In this document: positions 44,216 to 52,668 of the stretch, piece after piece | Numbering within the stretch: position 1 is the stretch's first letter | Layout of the letters: each line of letters starts with the position of its first letter | NCBI GenBank assembly: GCA_014138725.1 | Contig: JACJID010000007.1 | Location: forward strand, 434,001-498,000 | Reading direction: 5' to 3' | DNA length: 64,000 bases | Source of the DNA: Kutzneria viridogrisea | GTDB lineage: Bacteria > Actinomycetota > Actinomycetes > Mycobacteriales > Pseudonocardiaceae | Made by a program: the position numbers and the translations under genes | Notes under the pieces: model-generated | What the model saw: only the letters and a program-made list of their open reading frames with translations | Databases searched by the model: none | Told to the model about the DNA's origin: nothing

Positions 44216-45430
44216 CTACCAGGTGACCGGCAGCCGGTACAGGCCGTAGATCGAGGCGTCGTCCTTGAACGGCAACTCGTCTACGGGAACGGCCAGCTTC
44301 AGGTCCGGGATCCTGCGCAGCAGCGTATCGAAGACGATCTGCAACTCCATGCGGGCCAGGTTCTGCCCAAGGCACTGGTGCGGGCCGAAGCCGAAGGCCA
44401 CGTGGTGCCGACCGCCGCGCTCGATGTCGAACTCGTCCGGGTCGGGGAAGGCCTCCGGGTCGCGGTTGGCGGCCAGGCCCACCGCGAGCACGCCTTCACC
44501 CGCGCGGATGGTCACCCCGCCGATCTCCACGTCCTCCACGCACAGCCGCGCCGTCGCGGCGTCCACGATCGTGAAGTAGCGCAGCATCTCCTCGACGGCG
44601 TCCAGGGTGCGGCCGGGGTCGGCCTTGACCGCGGCCGCCTGCTCCGGGTTCTCGATCAGGGCCAGCGTGCCCAGCGAGATCATGTTCGCGGTGGTCTCGT
44701 GCCCGGCGACCAGCAGCAGGAAGCCCAGGCTGACCAGGGCATCGCGCCGGTAGGTGCCCTCCTCACGCAGCTTGACGATCTGCCTGCCGAGCAGGTCGTC
44801 GGTCGGCTCCGCCTCCTTCTTGGCGAGCAGGTCGCCCATGTACGCGCGGACGGTCTCGAACGCCTCGCGACGCCCCTCGGCGCTGGTCGTCCGCTTGATG
44901 AGCCTGGACGTGTGCTCCTGGAAGAACTCGTGGTCGGCGTAGGGCACGCCGAGCAGCTCGCAGATCACCAGCGAGGGCACCGGGAGGGACAGGGCCTCGA
45001 CCAGGTCGGCGGGCCTGGGACCGGCCAGCAGGTTGTCGATCAGCTCGTCCACGATCTGCTGGATGCGCGGGCGCAGCTGCTCCATGCGCCGCACGGTGAA
45101 CTCACCGAGCACCGCGCGGCGGGCGGGCCCGTGCTCCGGGGCGTCCATCGCGATCATCGAGCGCTCGGACTCCGGCCGGTTGCGCAGGGCGTTGCCGCCC
45201 TCGACCAGCACCGGGAAGTCGGGGTGGAACCGGTTGGCGCTGAAGCGGCGGTCGTTGAGCACCTGCCGCACGTCCTCGTGCCGGGTGACCACCCACATCT
45301 GCTTACCTTCGGGGGTCCGGACCTTGGTGACCGGCGCCTCCTCGCGGATCTGGCGGTACTCGGCCGGCGGCGAGAACGGGCACTCGCGGACCAGCGGGAA
45401 CTGCAGGGCGGGCTCTTCTGTGGTGGTCAT
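44216..45430 (-). CDS. cytochrome P450 (CYP105-like)
   Basis: This 404-residue soluble P450 starts at ATG 45430 with GGGGA upstream. Key motifs are the I-helix AGHETT (242-247), ExxR (Glu281-Arg284) and heme loop FGFGPHQCLGQ with Cys353. It is coupled to a 3Fe-4S ferredoxin and divergent from a TetR gene, the usual actinomycete arrangement for inducible xenobiotic or secondary-metabolite hydroxylation. A reductase would be encoded elsewhere. Substrate unknown. Confidence 0.95.
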   Translation of the reverse strand: MTTTEEPALQFPLVRECPFSPPAEYRQIREEAPVTKVRTPEGKQMWVVTRHEDVRQVLNDRRFSANRFHPDFPVLVEGGNALRNRPESERSMIAMDAPEHGPARRAVLGEFTVRRMEQLRPRIQQIVDELIDNLLAGPRPADLVEALSLPVPSLVICELLGVPYADHEFFQEHTSRLIKRTTSAEGRREAFETVRAYMGDLLAKKEAEPTDDLLGRQIVKLREEGTYRRDALVSLGFLLLVAGHETTANMISLGTLALIENPEQAAAVKADPGRTLDAVEEMLRYFTIVDAATARLCVEDVEIGGVTIRAGEGVLAVGLAANRDPEAFPDPDEFDIERGGRHHVAFGFGPHQCLGQNLARMELQIVFDTLLRRIPDLKLAVPVDELPFKDDASIYGLYRLPVTW

Positions 45431-45452
45431 TGGTGTCCCCTTCACCAGTGGC

Positions 45453-45481
45453 GCGGAAGTATGTGGAGGTTTACATTCCGC
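45453..45481. promoter_or_regulatory. candidate TetR operator in the P450/TetR divergent region
   Basis: GCGGAA and TTCCGC form an inverted repeat with inner TGT/ACA steps (GCGGAAGTATGT...ACATTCCGC), 23 nt upstream of the P450 start. It is the best symmetric site in this 149-bp region. Confidence 0.5.
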
Positions 45482-45579
45482 TTCACTGCCACGGTACCGA
45501 AACGGAGGGTTGTCGTCCACTCACTTCCCGGTGAGCGTGCGAGAATCGGGCACCGCCACACCGGGAGGACGAGAAGGGC

Positions 45580-46215
45580 ATGACCGCCGATCCCCAGGCG
45601 CCGCTGCGGGCCGACGCGCAGCGCAACCGCGATCTGATCATCGCGGCCGCGCGCGCGATCTTCACCGAGCACGGACCCGAGGTGCCGATGGAGGACATCG
45701 CCCGCGCGGCCAAGGTGGGCATCGGCACGCTCTACCGGCGCTTCCCCGACCGGGACGCGCTGATCCGCGCGGTGGCCGTGGACAGCTTCGCCCGCCTGCT
45801 CGCCGAGGTCAGGGCCGCGGCCGTCGAGGAGCCCACCGCCTGGGACGCACTGGTCCGGATCATGCACCACTCCACGGACCTCCAGCTGACCGCGCAGCTG
45901 GCGATGCTCTCCGCCAAGGCGTTGCAGATCCTCAAGGAGGACGAGGCCGTCTGCGAGCAGCGCGAGGAGTTGCTCGTCGAACTCGAACGGCTCATGGTCC
46001 GGGCACAGGCCGCGGGCCAACTGCGCCCGGACGTCGGCGCCGGGGACATCGCCGTGCTGATCGCCATGGCACTGCGGCGGCCGCCAGCCAAGACCCCGGA
46101 GATCGGCAGGCTGTCCACCGACCGCTGCATCGCGATCATGATCGACGGCCTGCGCGCACACCCCGGCGCCCCGCTGCCCGGCCGCCCGCTCGTCCGGGAC
46201 GACCTGCGCAGGTGA
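45580..46215 (+). CDS. TetR-family repressor
   Basis: This 211-residue regulator has the HTH MEDIARAAKVGIGTLYRRFPDRDALIRAV (36-64) and a C-terminal ligand domain of the TetR_C SbtR-like kind (TAQLAMLSAKALQILKEDE). It is divergent from P450/ferredoxin and about 40 nt upstream of an NTF2-like gene on the same strand. It probably represses the P450. A strong palindrome overlaps its stop codon. Confidence 0.92.
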   Translation: MTADPQAPLRADAQRNRDLIIAAARAIFTEHGPEVPMEDIARAAKVGIGTLYRRFPDRDALIRAVAVDSFARLLAEVRAAAVEEPTAWDALVRIMHHSTDLQLTAQLAMLSAKALQILKEDEAVCEQREELLVELERLMVRAQAAGQLRPDVGAGDIAVLIAMALRRPPAKTPEIGRLSTDRCIAIMIDGLRAHPGAPLPGRPLVRDDLRR

Positions 46216-46245
46216 GTGTTGTACGATCATGGTCGTACAACACTC
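46214..46245. promoter_or_regulatory. perfect palindrome before the NTF2-like gene
   Basis: GAGTGTTGTACGA (46214-46226), 6-nt spacer TCATGG, then TCGTACAACACTC: 13-bp perfect arms. It overlaps the last codon of the TetR gene and ends 12 nt before the next start. The TTGTACGA-type half-site looks like a TetR- or MarR-family operator; as RNA it could also be a stem after the TetR gene. Confidence 0.6.
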
Positions 46246-46257
46246 AGGGGGCGCACC

Positions 46258-46734
46258 GTGATCCAGCAGACCGAACGCCGCTACGGCCCGGACTCCACCG
46301 ACCGGCTCACCGAGGCCACCGCGCCGGGGCCGGCGGGCGCCAGGGCCGCGCTGGAGTCCTTCTACTACGCGCTCAACAGCCGTGACGGCGCGGTGCTCAG
46401 CCAGGTCTGGGCCGACAACCCACTGGTGCAGCTGAACAACCCGGTCGGCGGCATCCTGCACGGCAGGCAGGCGGTCGACGAGCTCTACGCGCGGATCTTC
46501 CGCGGTGCGCTGCGCGTGCGGGTCACCTTCAGCGAGGTCGTGGAGTACCTGGGCGAGCGGCACGCCGTGTTCGCCGGGCGCGAGCTCGGCTCGTACGGGG
46601 ACGGCGTGCCGCTGGCCATCCGCACCACCCGGTACCTCCGCTACGACCAGGGCCGCTGGAGCCAGTTCCACCACCACGGGAGCATCGACGACCCCGCGGC
46701 CCTGCTCGCCTACCAGCGGGCCGTCAGCGGCTGA
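46258..46734 (+). CDS. SnoaL/NTF2-like protein
   Basis: This 158-residue protein starts at GTG 46258 with AGGGGG 6 nt upstream. The SnoaL-like fold is indicated by AALESFYYALNSRDGAVLSQVWADNPLVQLNNPVGG and the later GRWSQFHHHGSIDD. Many such proteins are annotated as ketosteroid-isomerase-like without known substrate. It is preceded by a perfect palindrome, and its stop is 60 nt before palindrome P3 and the convergent XRE gene. Confidence 0.82.
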   Translation: MIQQTERRYGPDSTDRLTEATAPGPAGARAALESFYYALNSRDGAVLSQVWADNPLVQLNNPVGGILHGRQAVDELYARIFRGALRVRVTFSEVVEYLGERHAVFAGRELGSYGDGVPLAIRTTRYLRYDQGRWSQFHHHGSIDDPAALLAYQRAVSG

Positions 46735-46793
46735 GCGAGCCCACCCAGGCGTCCACGGTGAGCACCTCGGACCGGATCAGCCTGCGCGCGAAT

Positions 46794-46846
46794 GTCATGA
46801 AGGTGCCGTTTGAGACACCCAGTGTCTCAAACGGCACCTTCATGAC
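46794..46846. repeat. 49-nt palindrome family, copy P3
   Basis: The core 46796-46844 has 23-bp perfect arms, CATGAAGGTGCCGTTTGAGA and so on, around a 3-nt loop; flanking GT/AC extend the stem. It lies between convergent genes and contains the TGA stop of the XRE-cupin gene (46842-46840). Confidence 0.92.
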
Positions 46847-47430
46847 TTCCGAGTCGACCGGGCCCGCACGTGCAGGCGCTCCCCCTGCGGCCCGAACAGG
46901 CTGAGGATCTCCAGCGGGGCGGGGCCCGCGTTGCCGAACCAGTGCGGGGTGCGGGTGTCGAACTCGGCGGCCTCCCCGGCGCCCAGGGTCAGGTCGTGCT
47001 GCCCGAGCAGCAGCCGCACCTGGCCGGACAGCACGTACAGCCATTCGTAGCCCTCGTGCACCTGCTGCTCCGGCTTACCGCTGGCCGCGCTCGGCGGGTA
47101 GATCATCTTGTACGCCTGCACCCCGCCCGGCCGACGGGTCAGCGGGATCATCGTGATCTGACCGCGCTGGATCGGCCGGGCGTAGACCCGGGGGTCACCG
47201 GTGGCCGGGGCACCGACCAGGTCGTCCAGGGTCACCTGGTGCACCCTGGCCAGGGGCATCAGCAGTTCCAGGGTCGGCTTGCGGCCGCCGGACTCCAGCC
47301 GGGACAGGGTGCTCACCGAGATGCCGGTGTCCTTCGCCAACTGGACCAGGGTGACCCTGCGCCGCCGCCGCAGGGCGCGCAGGCGGGGTCCGACGCCGTC
47401 CAGGTCGGTCTGCTCGTTCTGCTCGGTCAT
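46840..47430 (-). CDS. XRE-family regulator with cupin domain
   Basis: This 196-residue regulator has an N-terminal XRE helix-turn-helix (LVQLAKDTGISVSTLSRLESGGRKPTLELL, 28-57) and a C-terminal RmlC-like cupin (about 110-185; HEGYEWLYVLSGQVRLLLG, AAEFDTRTPHWFGN). The start is ATG 47430; upstream in-frame codons lack a good ribosome site. It is divergent from a thioredoxin-reductase-like gene, which it probably regulates. The cupin may sense a small molecule. Its stop codon lies inside palindrome P3. Confidence 0.92.
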   Translation of the reverse strand: MTEQNEQTDLDGVGPRLRALRRRRRVTLVQLAKDTGISVSTLSRLESGGRKPTLELLMPLARVHQVTLDDLVGAPATGDPRVYARPIQRGQITMIPLTRRPGGVQAYKMIYPPSAASGKPEQQVHEGYEWLYVLSGQVRLLLGQHDLTLGAGEAAEFDTRTPHWFGNAGPAPLEILSLFGPQGERLHVRARSTRKS

Positions 47431-47495
47431 GAGGACAATTGCTACTCCGGCAAATTTTTTTGTCAAATCCGCAGGAGGTGGCACACCATCGGAAC

Positions 47496-48500
47496 ATGCA
47501 CGAAACGCAGAAGCTCTACGACGTGGTTGTGGTTGGTGGCGGGGCAGCAGGACTGGCCGGGGCGCTCTCGCTGGGACGTGCCCGGCGCAGCGTGCTGGTG
47601 GTGGACGGCGGGCAACCGCGCAACGCCCCGGCCGCGCACATGCAGAACTACCTGGGCAGCGACGGTCTGCCACCGGCCGAACTGCTGGCCAGGGCGCGCG
47701 CCGAGGTCACCGGGTACGGGGTGCGGATCGCACCGACCGAAGTGGTCGGGGCCCGCAGGTCGGCCGACGACCGGTTCACGATCGACCTGGCGGACGGCTC
47801 GACCGTGCGGGCCAGGCGGCTGCTGATCGCCACCGGGGTCACCGACGAACTGCCCGCGGTGCCCGGCGTGGCGCAGCGCTGGGGCCGTGACGTGCTGCAC
47901 TGCCCGTACTGCCACGGCTGGGAGGTGCGCGACCAGCCGATCGGCGTGCTCGGCACCGGCCCCATGGCCACGCACATCGCCCTGCTGATGCGGCAGTGGA
48001 GCGCCGACGTCGTGCTGTTCCGGCACACCGCCCCCGAGCTGTCCGCGGAGCAGACGGCCCAACTGGCCGCACGCGGTGTGTCCGTTGTGGACGGTGAGGT
48101 GCGCGGGCTTGAGGTGCACGAGGACCGGCTCACCGGGGTGCGACTGCGTTCGGGCGAACTCGTGGAACGGCAAGCCGTTGTGGTCACGCCCCGCATCTCG
48201 CCGCAGTTGACCGGGCTGGACGGGCTCGGGCTCGTCCCGTCCGAGAACCCAGCGGGCACCCACCTCGCCGCCGACGCCAGCGGGGCCACCGCGGTGCCCG
48301 GGGTGTGGGCGGCGGGCAACGTGACCGACCCGATGGCGCAGGTGATCATCGCGGCCGCGGCCGGATCGAAGGCGGGCGCCATGATCAACGCTGACCTGAT
48401 CACCGAGGACATCGACCTGGCCATGGCCCCGGAGTTCTCCGCACGGGCCGAGGCGCAGGTGTGCGAGCGGGTGCTGGCGGACAGCAGGCACGGCCTGTGA
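47496..48500 (+). CDS. thioredoxin-reductase-like NAD(P)/FAD oxidoreductase
   Basis: This 334-residue flavoprotein has VVVVGGGAAGLAGALSLGRARR at the N-terminus, CPYCHGWE (a redox CxxC near residue 133), an NAD(P)-type GVLGTGPMATHIALLM, and GVWAAGNVTDP before the C-terminus. It is of the TrxB-like class with a standalone CxxC, often annotated NAD(P)/FAD-dependent oxidoreductase. Some relatives reduce disulfide-containing metabolites such as holomycin or gliotoxin. No dithiol metabolite genes are near. It is divergent from the XRE-cupin regulator. Confidence 0.9.
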   Translation: MHETQKLYDVVVVGGGAAGLAGALSLGRARRSVLVVDGGQPRNAPAAHMQNYLGSDGLPPAELLARARAEVTGYGVRIAPTEVVGARRSADDRFTIDLADGSTVRARRLLIATGVTDELPAVPGVAQRWGRDVLHCPYCHGWEVRDQPIGVLGTGPMATHIALLMRQWSADVVLFRHTAPELSAEQTAQLAARGVSVVDGEVRGLEVHEDRLTGVRLRSGELVERQAVVVTPRISPQLTGLDGLGLVPSENPAGTHLAADASGATAVPGVWAAGNVTDPMAQVIIAAAAGSKAGAMINADLITEDIDLAMAPEFSARAEAQVCERVLADSRHGL

Positions 48501-48572
48501 AGGAATGGGTCTTTGACCAGACTTCACCCCCATGCCCACCGACGCTCACCTCGGACGCGTAGTCCTGACCGA

Positions 48573-49928
48573 ATGCGCAGAACCGCGACCGCCACAGCCG
48601 CCGTGCTCGCACTCCTGGCGTGCACGGCCCCGCACGCCGGGGCCGCTCCCCTGCTCACTCGCGACCCGGTGAGCGTGATCTACGACCGCGACCACGCACT
48701 GCACCTGCTCAACAACGGGGCCACCGACGACGAGCTCCAGTACCGGACGGGGGTGCTCGCGGGCAGCGCGTGGGCGTTCTTCCGGGGCACCTCCCCGCTG
48801 TACTACCGGGACCTGGGTGAGCTGGCGCCCTCGGCGTACGCCACCGCGGCCGGGGACGTGTGGATCACCGGCGACGCCCACCTGGAGAACACCGGCGCCG
48901 ACCGGGGCGCGGACAACACCGAGCAGTTCGCGATCACCGACACCGACGACGCCTGGCGTGGCTCCTGGACCTGGGAACTGCGCCGTGAGGCGGTGTCCAT
49001 CGTGCTGGCCGAGCGGGCCAACGGCCGCAGCGCGAGCCAGATCACCACCGACCTGAACACCTTCGTCGCCGAGTACGCGCAGTGGATCGGCAAGTTCCAC
49101 GGCAACGACGAGGAGTTGAGCTGGCGGCTGACCTCCGGCAACACCTCCGACCTGGTCAAGCAGCTCATCGCCGACTCGCACTCGGACAAGCGCGCCGACC
49201 TGCTGTCCAAGTGGACCACGGTCAGCGGCTCGACCCGCACCTTCAAGTCCGACTCGAAGTTGCAGGCCGTCTCCGCGACGACCCGTGCCGACGTGGTCAA
49301 CGCCGTGGCCGCCTACCGCAGCACCGCCGGTGCCCCGCTGTCGGCGAGCCAGGCCGTGGTCAAGGACGTCCGGCGCAGGCTGGACGCCGGGACCGGCAGC
49401 CTGGGCCGCTACCGCTGGTACGCGCTGATCGAGGGCGACACCAGCAGCACCTCCGACGACCGGATCCTGGAAATCAAGCAGCAGGTGGACCCCGCGCCGA
49501 AGCAGCTGGCGCCCTCGGCGACCACATTGACCGGCGGCCAACGGTCCGCGCTGGCGCTGCGCTGGCTGGCCAACCAGTCCGACCCGCTCGCGGGCTGGGC
49601 CAGCGTCGGGCAGGTCCCGGTACTGGTCAAGGAGAAGTCGCCGTTCGCCGAGGACCTGGCGATCGGCGACCTGACCAGCTCCGCCACCTGGGACGACACG
49701 GTGCGCGACGTGGCCAGACTGCTGGCCGCCGCGCACTCCCGCGCGGACAAGGACATCGCGGGCACCGGCGTGACCTACTCGGCCGATGCCGCGATCGACG
49801 GCGCGATCACCTCGGTGCCCGGGCTCCAGTCGGAGACCCGCACCTTCGCGACCAGCTACGCCGACCAGGTCACCACCGACTGGCAGGCCTACGTCACCGC
49901 CAAGAACAACGGCCGCCCCCTGTTCTGA
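48573..49928 (+). CDS. secreted DUF2252 protein
   Basis: This protein of about 451 residues has a signal peptide (MRRTATATAAVLALLACTAP, cleavage likely after HAGA). The mature part has the DUF2252 features YRTGVLAGSAWAFFRGTSPLYYRDL, VWITGDAHLENTGADRG and DTDDAWRGSWTWELRREAVSI, resembling a kinase-like fold seen in uncharacterised actinobacterial proteins. ATG 48573 is chosen because the signal peptide begins there; 48513 would add a non-hydrophobic leader. No catalytic activity is established. Confidence 0.85.
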   Translation: MRRTATATAAVLALLACTAPHAGAAPLLTRDPVSVIYDRDHALHLLNNGATDDELQYRTGVLAGSAWAFFRGTSPLYYRDLGELAPSAYATAAGDVWITGDAHLENTGADRGADNTEQFAITDTDDAWRGSWTWELRREAVSIVLAERANGRSASQITTDLNTFVAEYAQWIGKFHGNDEELSWRLTSGNTSDLVKQLIADSHSDKRADLLSKWTTVSGSTRTFKSDSKLQAVSATTRADVVNAVAAYRSTAGAPLSASQAVVKDVRRRLDAGTGSLGRYRWYALIEGDTSSTSDDRILEIKQQVDPAPKQLAPSATTLTGGQRSALALRWLANQSDPLAGWASVGQVPVLVKEKSPFAEDLAIGDLTSSATWDDTVRDVARLLAAAHSRADKDIAGTGVTYSADAAIDGAITSVPGLQSETRTFATSYADQVTTDWQAYVTAKNNGRPLF

Positions 49929-49970
49929 CGTCACGAAGGTGCCGTTGGCGACGGCGTGCGCCCGCCCCAA

Positions 49971-50019
49971 CCGGAAGGTGGCTTTCACTGCGCTCAACGC
50001 AGCGAAAGGCACTTTCACA
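49971..50019. repeat. diverged copy of the 49-nt palindrome, P6
   Basis: GGAAGGTGGCTTTCACTGCG pairs with CGCAGCGAAAGGCACTTTC with a few mismatches around loop CTCAA. A half-element (CACGAAGGTGCCGTTGGCGAC) precedes it at 49932-49952. It belongs to the 49929-50242 gap, which contains three palindromes and no gene. Confidence 0.65.
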
Positions 50020-50036
50020 GCGCGCCTCAGCGGTGT

Positions 50037-50085
50037 CAGGAAGGTGCCGTTCATGGCGTTCAACGTCCGCAACGGCACCTTCATG
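50037..50085. repeat. 49-nt palindrome family, copy P4
   Basis: Outer arms GAAGGTGCCGTT/AACGGCACCTTC are intact, but the inner 19 nt pair poorly. It is identical to P5 over the 49 nt; the two lie in tandem 98 bp apart. Confidence 0.85.
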
Positions 50086-50134
50086 ACGGCGCCGCGCCCC
50101 GTGCTGCCGCGCCCCACTGGCCCGCCACCGGTGT

Positions 50135-50183
50135 CAGGAAGGTGCCGTTCATGGCGTTCAACGTCCGCAACGGCACCTTCATG
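50135..50183. repeat. 49-nt palindrome family, copy P5
   Basis: Same 49 nt as P4, including the preceding GGTGT. The tandem identical pair looks like a recent local duplication. It sits 60 bp before a nitroreductase gene. Confidence 0.85.
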
Positions 50184-50242
50184 GCACCGCGTCCACCTAG
50201 ACTCCGGCTTGCGAGTTGGGTTCTCCAGGGAAAGGTGGCGTG

Positions 50243-50668
50243 GTGACCGGGTCACAGGAGGCGGCCAGGCGCAGGGCGCGCACCCGGTTGTTGCAGAAGT
50301 ACCTGATCAATCCGCCGTCGAAGCTGCTGACCACGCTCGGGTTGCTGCGCGGGCACATCATCCTGGAGACCACCGGCCGCCGTTCCGGCAAGCGGCGGCG
50401 CACCGTGCTCGGCGCCCAGCGCGCGGGTTCGGTCCTGTGGGTGGTCGCCGAGCAGGGGCGGCACGCCGGGTACGTGCGCAACCTGATCAGCCAGCCCCGG
50501 GTCCGCGTGCGGGTGGACGGCCGCTGGCACGACGCCCGCGCCACCGTGCTGGACCAGGACGACGTGGACGCGCGGCTCGCCTCCTTCGAGGACCAGAAAC
50601 ACGTGGCGATGGTCCGCCGCTTCGGCACGTCCCTGCTCACGGTCTCGATCGAACTCGACGGGCACTGA
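50243..50668 (+). CDS. deazaflavin (F420)-dependent nitroreductase-family protein
   Basis: This 141-residue protein belongs to the split-barrel Ddn family: LLQKYLINPPSKLLTTLG helix, LETTGRRSGKRRRTVL (the conserved T-x-G-R-x-S-G-x-x-R segment), then WVVAEQGRHAGYVRNLISQPRVRVRVDGRW. Members bind F420 and reduce quinones or nitroimidazoles. The start is GTG 50243, or the preceding in-frame GTG at 50240. The basic N-terminus could associate with the membrane. Confidence 0.88.
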   Translation: MTGSQEAARRRARTRLLQKYLINPPSKLLTTLGLLRGHIILETTGRRSGKRRRTVLGAQRAGSVLWVVAEQGRHAGYVRNLISQPRVRVRVDGRWHDARATVLDQDDVDARLASFEDQKHVAMVRRFGTSLLTVSIELDGH

Positions 50669-50732
50669 CCCCGGACCGCCGAGTTCCGGCAACACCGCCC
50701 GCGGGCAACGGCCCACGGCCTACCCTCCAGGC

Positions 50733-52578
50733 GTGGTCGGTGTCCTGGTCCGAATGAAGCTCAACCTCGTGCGGCACTCGATGACCAGCCCACGGGCCAG
50801 GTTGCTGGTCCTCGGCGCCGTGCTGGGTCTACTGCTGGCCGCGGGCACCCTGGCGGTGGGCGCCACCGCCCTGTTCTCGACGACCGTCGCAGCCGACCTG
50901 ATCGCCGCCGCGCTCGCGGTGTGGGCGGTCGGCTGGCTGCTCGGGCCGCTGTTCGCGGGCGGCGGCGAGGGCGACCTGCGCCCCGAGCAGTTCGCGCTGC
51001 TGCCCGTCTCGCCGCGACGACTGGCCACCGGCCTGCTCGCCGCGGCCTTCGCCGGGATCGGGCCGGTGATCACGCTGCTGGCGTTCACCGCGCTGCTCTG
51101 GCTCGGCGCGCGGCTGGGCGCCCTGCCGGTGCTGGTGGCCCTGCCCGCGGTCCTCGCCCAGCTGGTGATCGTCGTGCTGGCCTCGCGGGTGGTGGTGGGC
51201 CTGCTCGGTGAGGTGATGCGGTCACGGCTGGGTGCCGCACTGGTCGCCGTGCCCTGGGCAGTGATCATCGCAGCGGTGTGCGACGGCGGGGTGCTGCTCT
51301 ATGCCCTGGGCCAGAACTCGGTGCTGACGCGCGGGTTCGACCCGTGGCTCGGGTCGCTGCTGCGGGCGTTGCCCTCGGGCTGGGGGCTCGTGTCGGTGGA
51401 GACCGCGGGCGGCACGGCCTGGCCGCTGGCCTTCGGGGTGCTCGCGGGCATGGGTGTGCTGGTCCTCGCGCTGCTCGCGGTGTGGTCGGTACTGCTGGGC
51501 AGGCGGACCACGGGGGCGCTGGCGGCGCGGGCCCGCGTCGGCGGCACAGCGCTGGGCCGTGGGTTGCCGCGGACTCCGCTCGGCGCGGTCGTGGCCAAGG
51601 AGTTGCGGACCTGGTCCCGTGACATGCTGCGCTCGTACTACTGGTTCTTCGCGCTGGCGTTCAGCCTGGCGCTGTGTCTGCTGCCGCTGGTCGCCGGGCT
51701 GACGATCTACCTGCCGTGGGCGGGCAGCCTGGTGGCGATCATGGCGGCGGCGGTCGGGGTCAACCTGTACAGCGCCGACGGCAGCGCACTGTGGATCTCG
51801 CTGATGACCCCCGGCGTGCTGCGCGCGGACCTGCGCGGCAGGCAGCTCGCGTGGCTGCTGGTGGTGGCGCCGACCAGCCTGGTGATCACGGTGCTGGGCC
51901 TGGCCCTGGGCGCTGACCCTCAACGCCGTGGCGATCGGCGCGGGCGTGGGCCACATGGCCCTGCTGGCGGTGTTCGCGCCGCCGCGCCTGCCTGACGCGC
52001 ACCGGCGCAGCCCCAACCCCGCGGTGGACGGCGGCAACCTCACCGGCCTGGCGTGGGCGATGATCGGGCTGATCGCAGCGACCTCGGTGCCACCGGCGCT
52101 GATCGTGCTCGCGGGCACGCTGCTGGACAGCCCCGCGCTGCGCTGGGCCGGGGTCCCGGCGGGTGTGGCCGTCGGCGCGCTCGCCGCATGGTGGCTCGGC
52201 CGGATCGCGTACCGGCGGCTGGAGACGGGCGGTCCCGAGCTGTTGCTGCGGCTGCGCAGCGGTACCACGGTCAAGGCGCCACCGGTGGTTGCGCCAGCCA
52301 AGCCCGCGCGAGCCAAGCTCGCGCGGGCACGAGCCCCGAGGCTGGTCATCGCGCTGTGCCTGGGTTCGGGTTGGATCCCGCTGCTGGCAGGAGTGCTGTC
52401 GTTGGTCAAGGCGTTCTCCGGGCAGAGTTCGCAGACCGGTTGGACCTTCGTGCTCGCGCTCCCGCGACCGCTGTGGATCCCGGTCAGCGCCGGGTTGATC
52501 GCGTTGTGGCTGCTGCTCTACTCGATCGCCGGGTGGACCGCGCTGCGACTGCGCCGCCGCCGATCCTCCGACCATTGA
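50733..52578 (+). pseudogene. ABC-type membrane protein interrupted by a frameshift
   Basis: The first frame runs 50733-51995 with about nine hydrophobic segments. At about 51910 the hydrophobic sequence LVITVLGLALG stops in frame, continuing as an Arg-rich out-of-frame tail, while the +1 frame resumes immediately as ALTLNAVAIGAGVGHMALLA and continues to 52578 with four more segments. Removing one base near 51910-51915 restores one protein of about 614 residues. No GTG/ATG with a ribosome site marks a separate gene. It resembles large actinomycete ABC exporter permeases of unknown substrate; the ATPase is not adjacent. It could be a true mutation or a sequencing error. Confidence 0.7.
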
Positions 52579-52602
52579 CACGGCCGCCCGGCCACGCGAT
52601 TC

Positions 52603-52616
52603 TGAGAGCGCTCTCA
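52603..52616. promoter_or_regulatory. LacI-family (CebR-like) operator
   Basis: TGAGAGCGCTCTCA is a perfect palindrome 53 bp upstream of the GH64 gene. It is close to the TGGGAGCGCTCCCA box bound by CebR/CelR regulators of glucan use in actinomycetes. The regulator gene is not in the window. Confidence 0.8.
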
Positions 52617-52668
52617 CGCCGCCACGCAGCTCCGCCTCCCACCCTGCCGCTCCCGAGGAGGACAGCAC

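Noticed and set aside
49932-50183. CRISPR-like array of repeats in the DUF2252-nitroreductase gap
   Set aside because: Repeats are palindromic, unequal and spaced irregularly, there are only three of them, and no cas genes are present.
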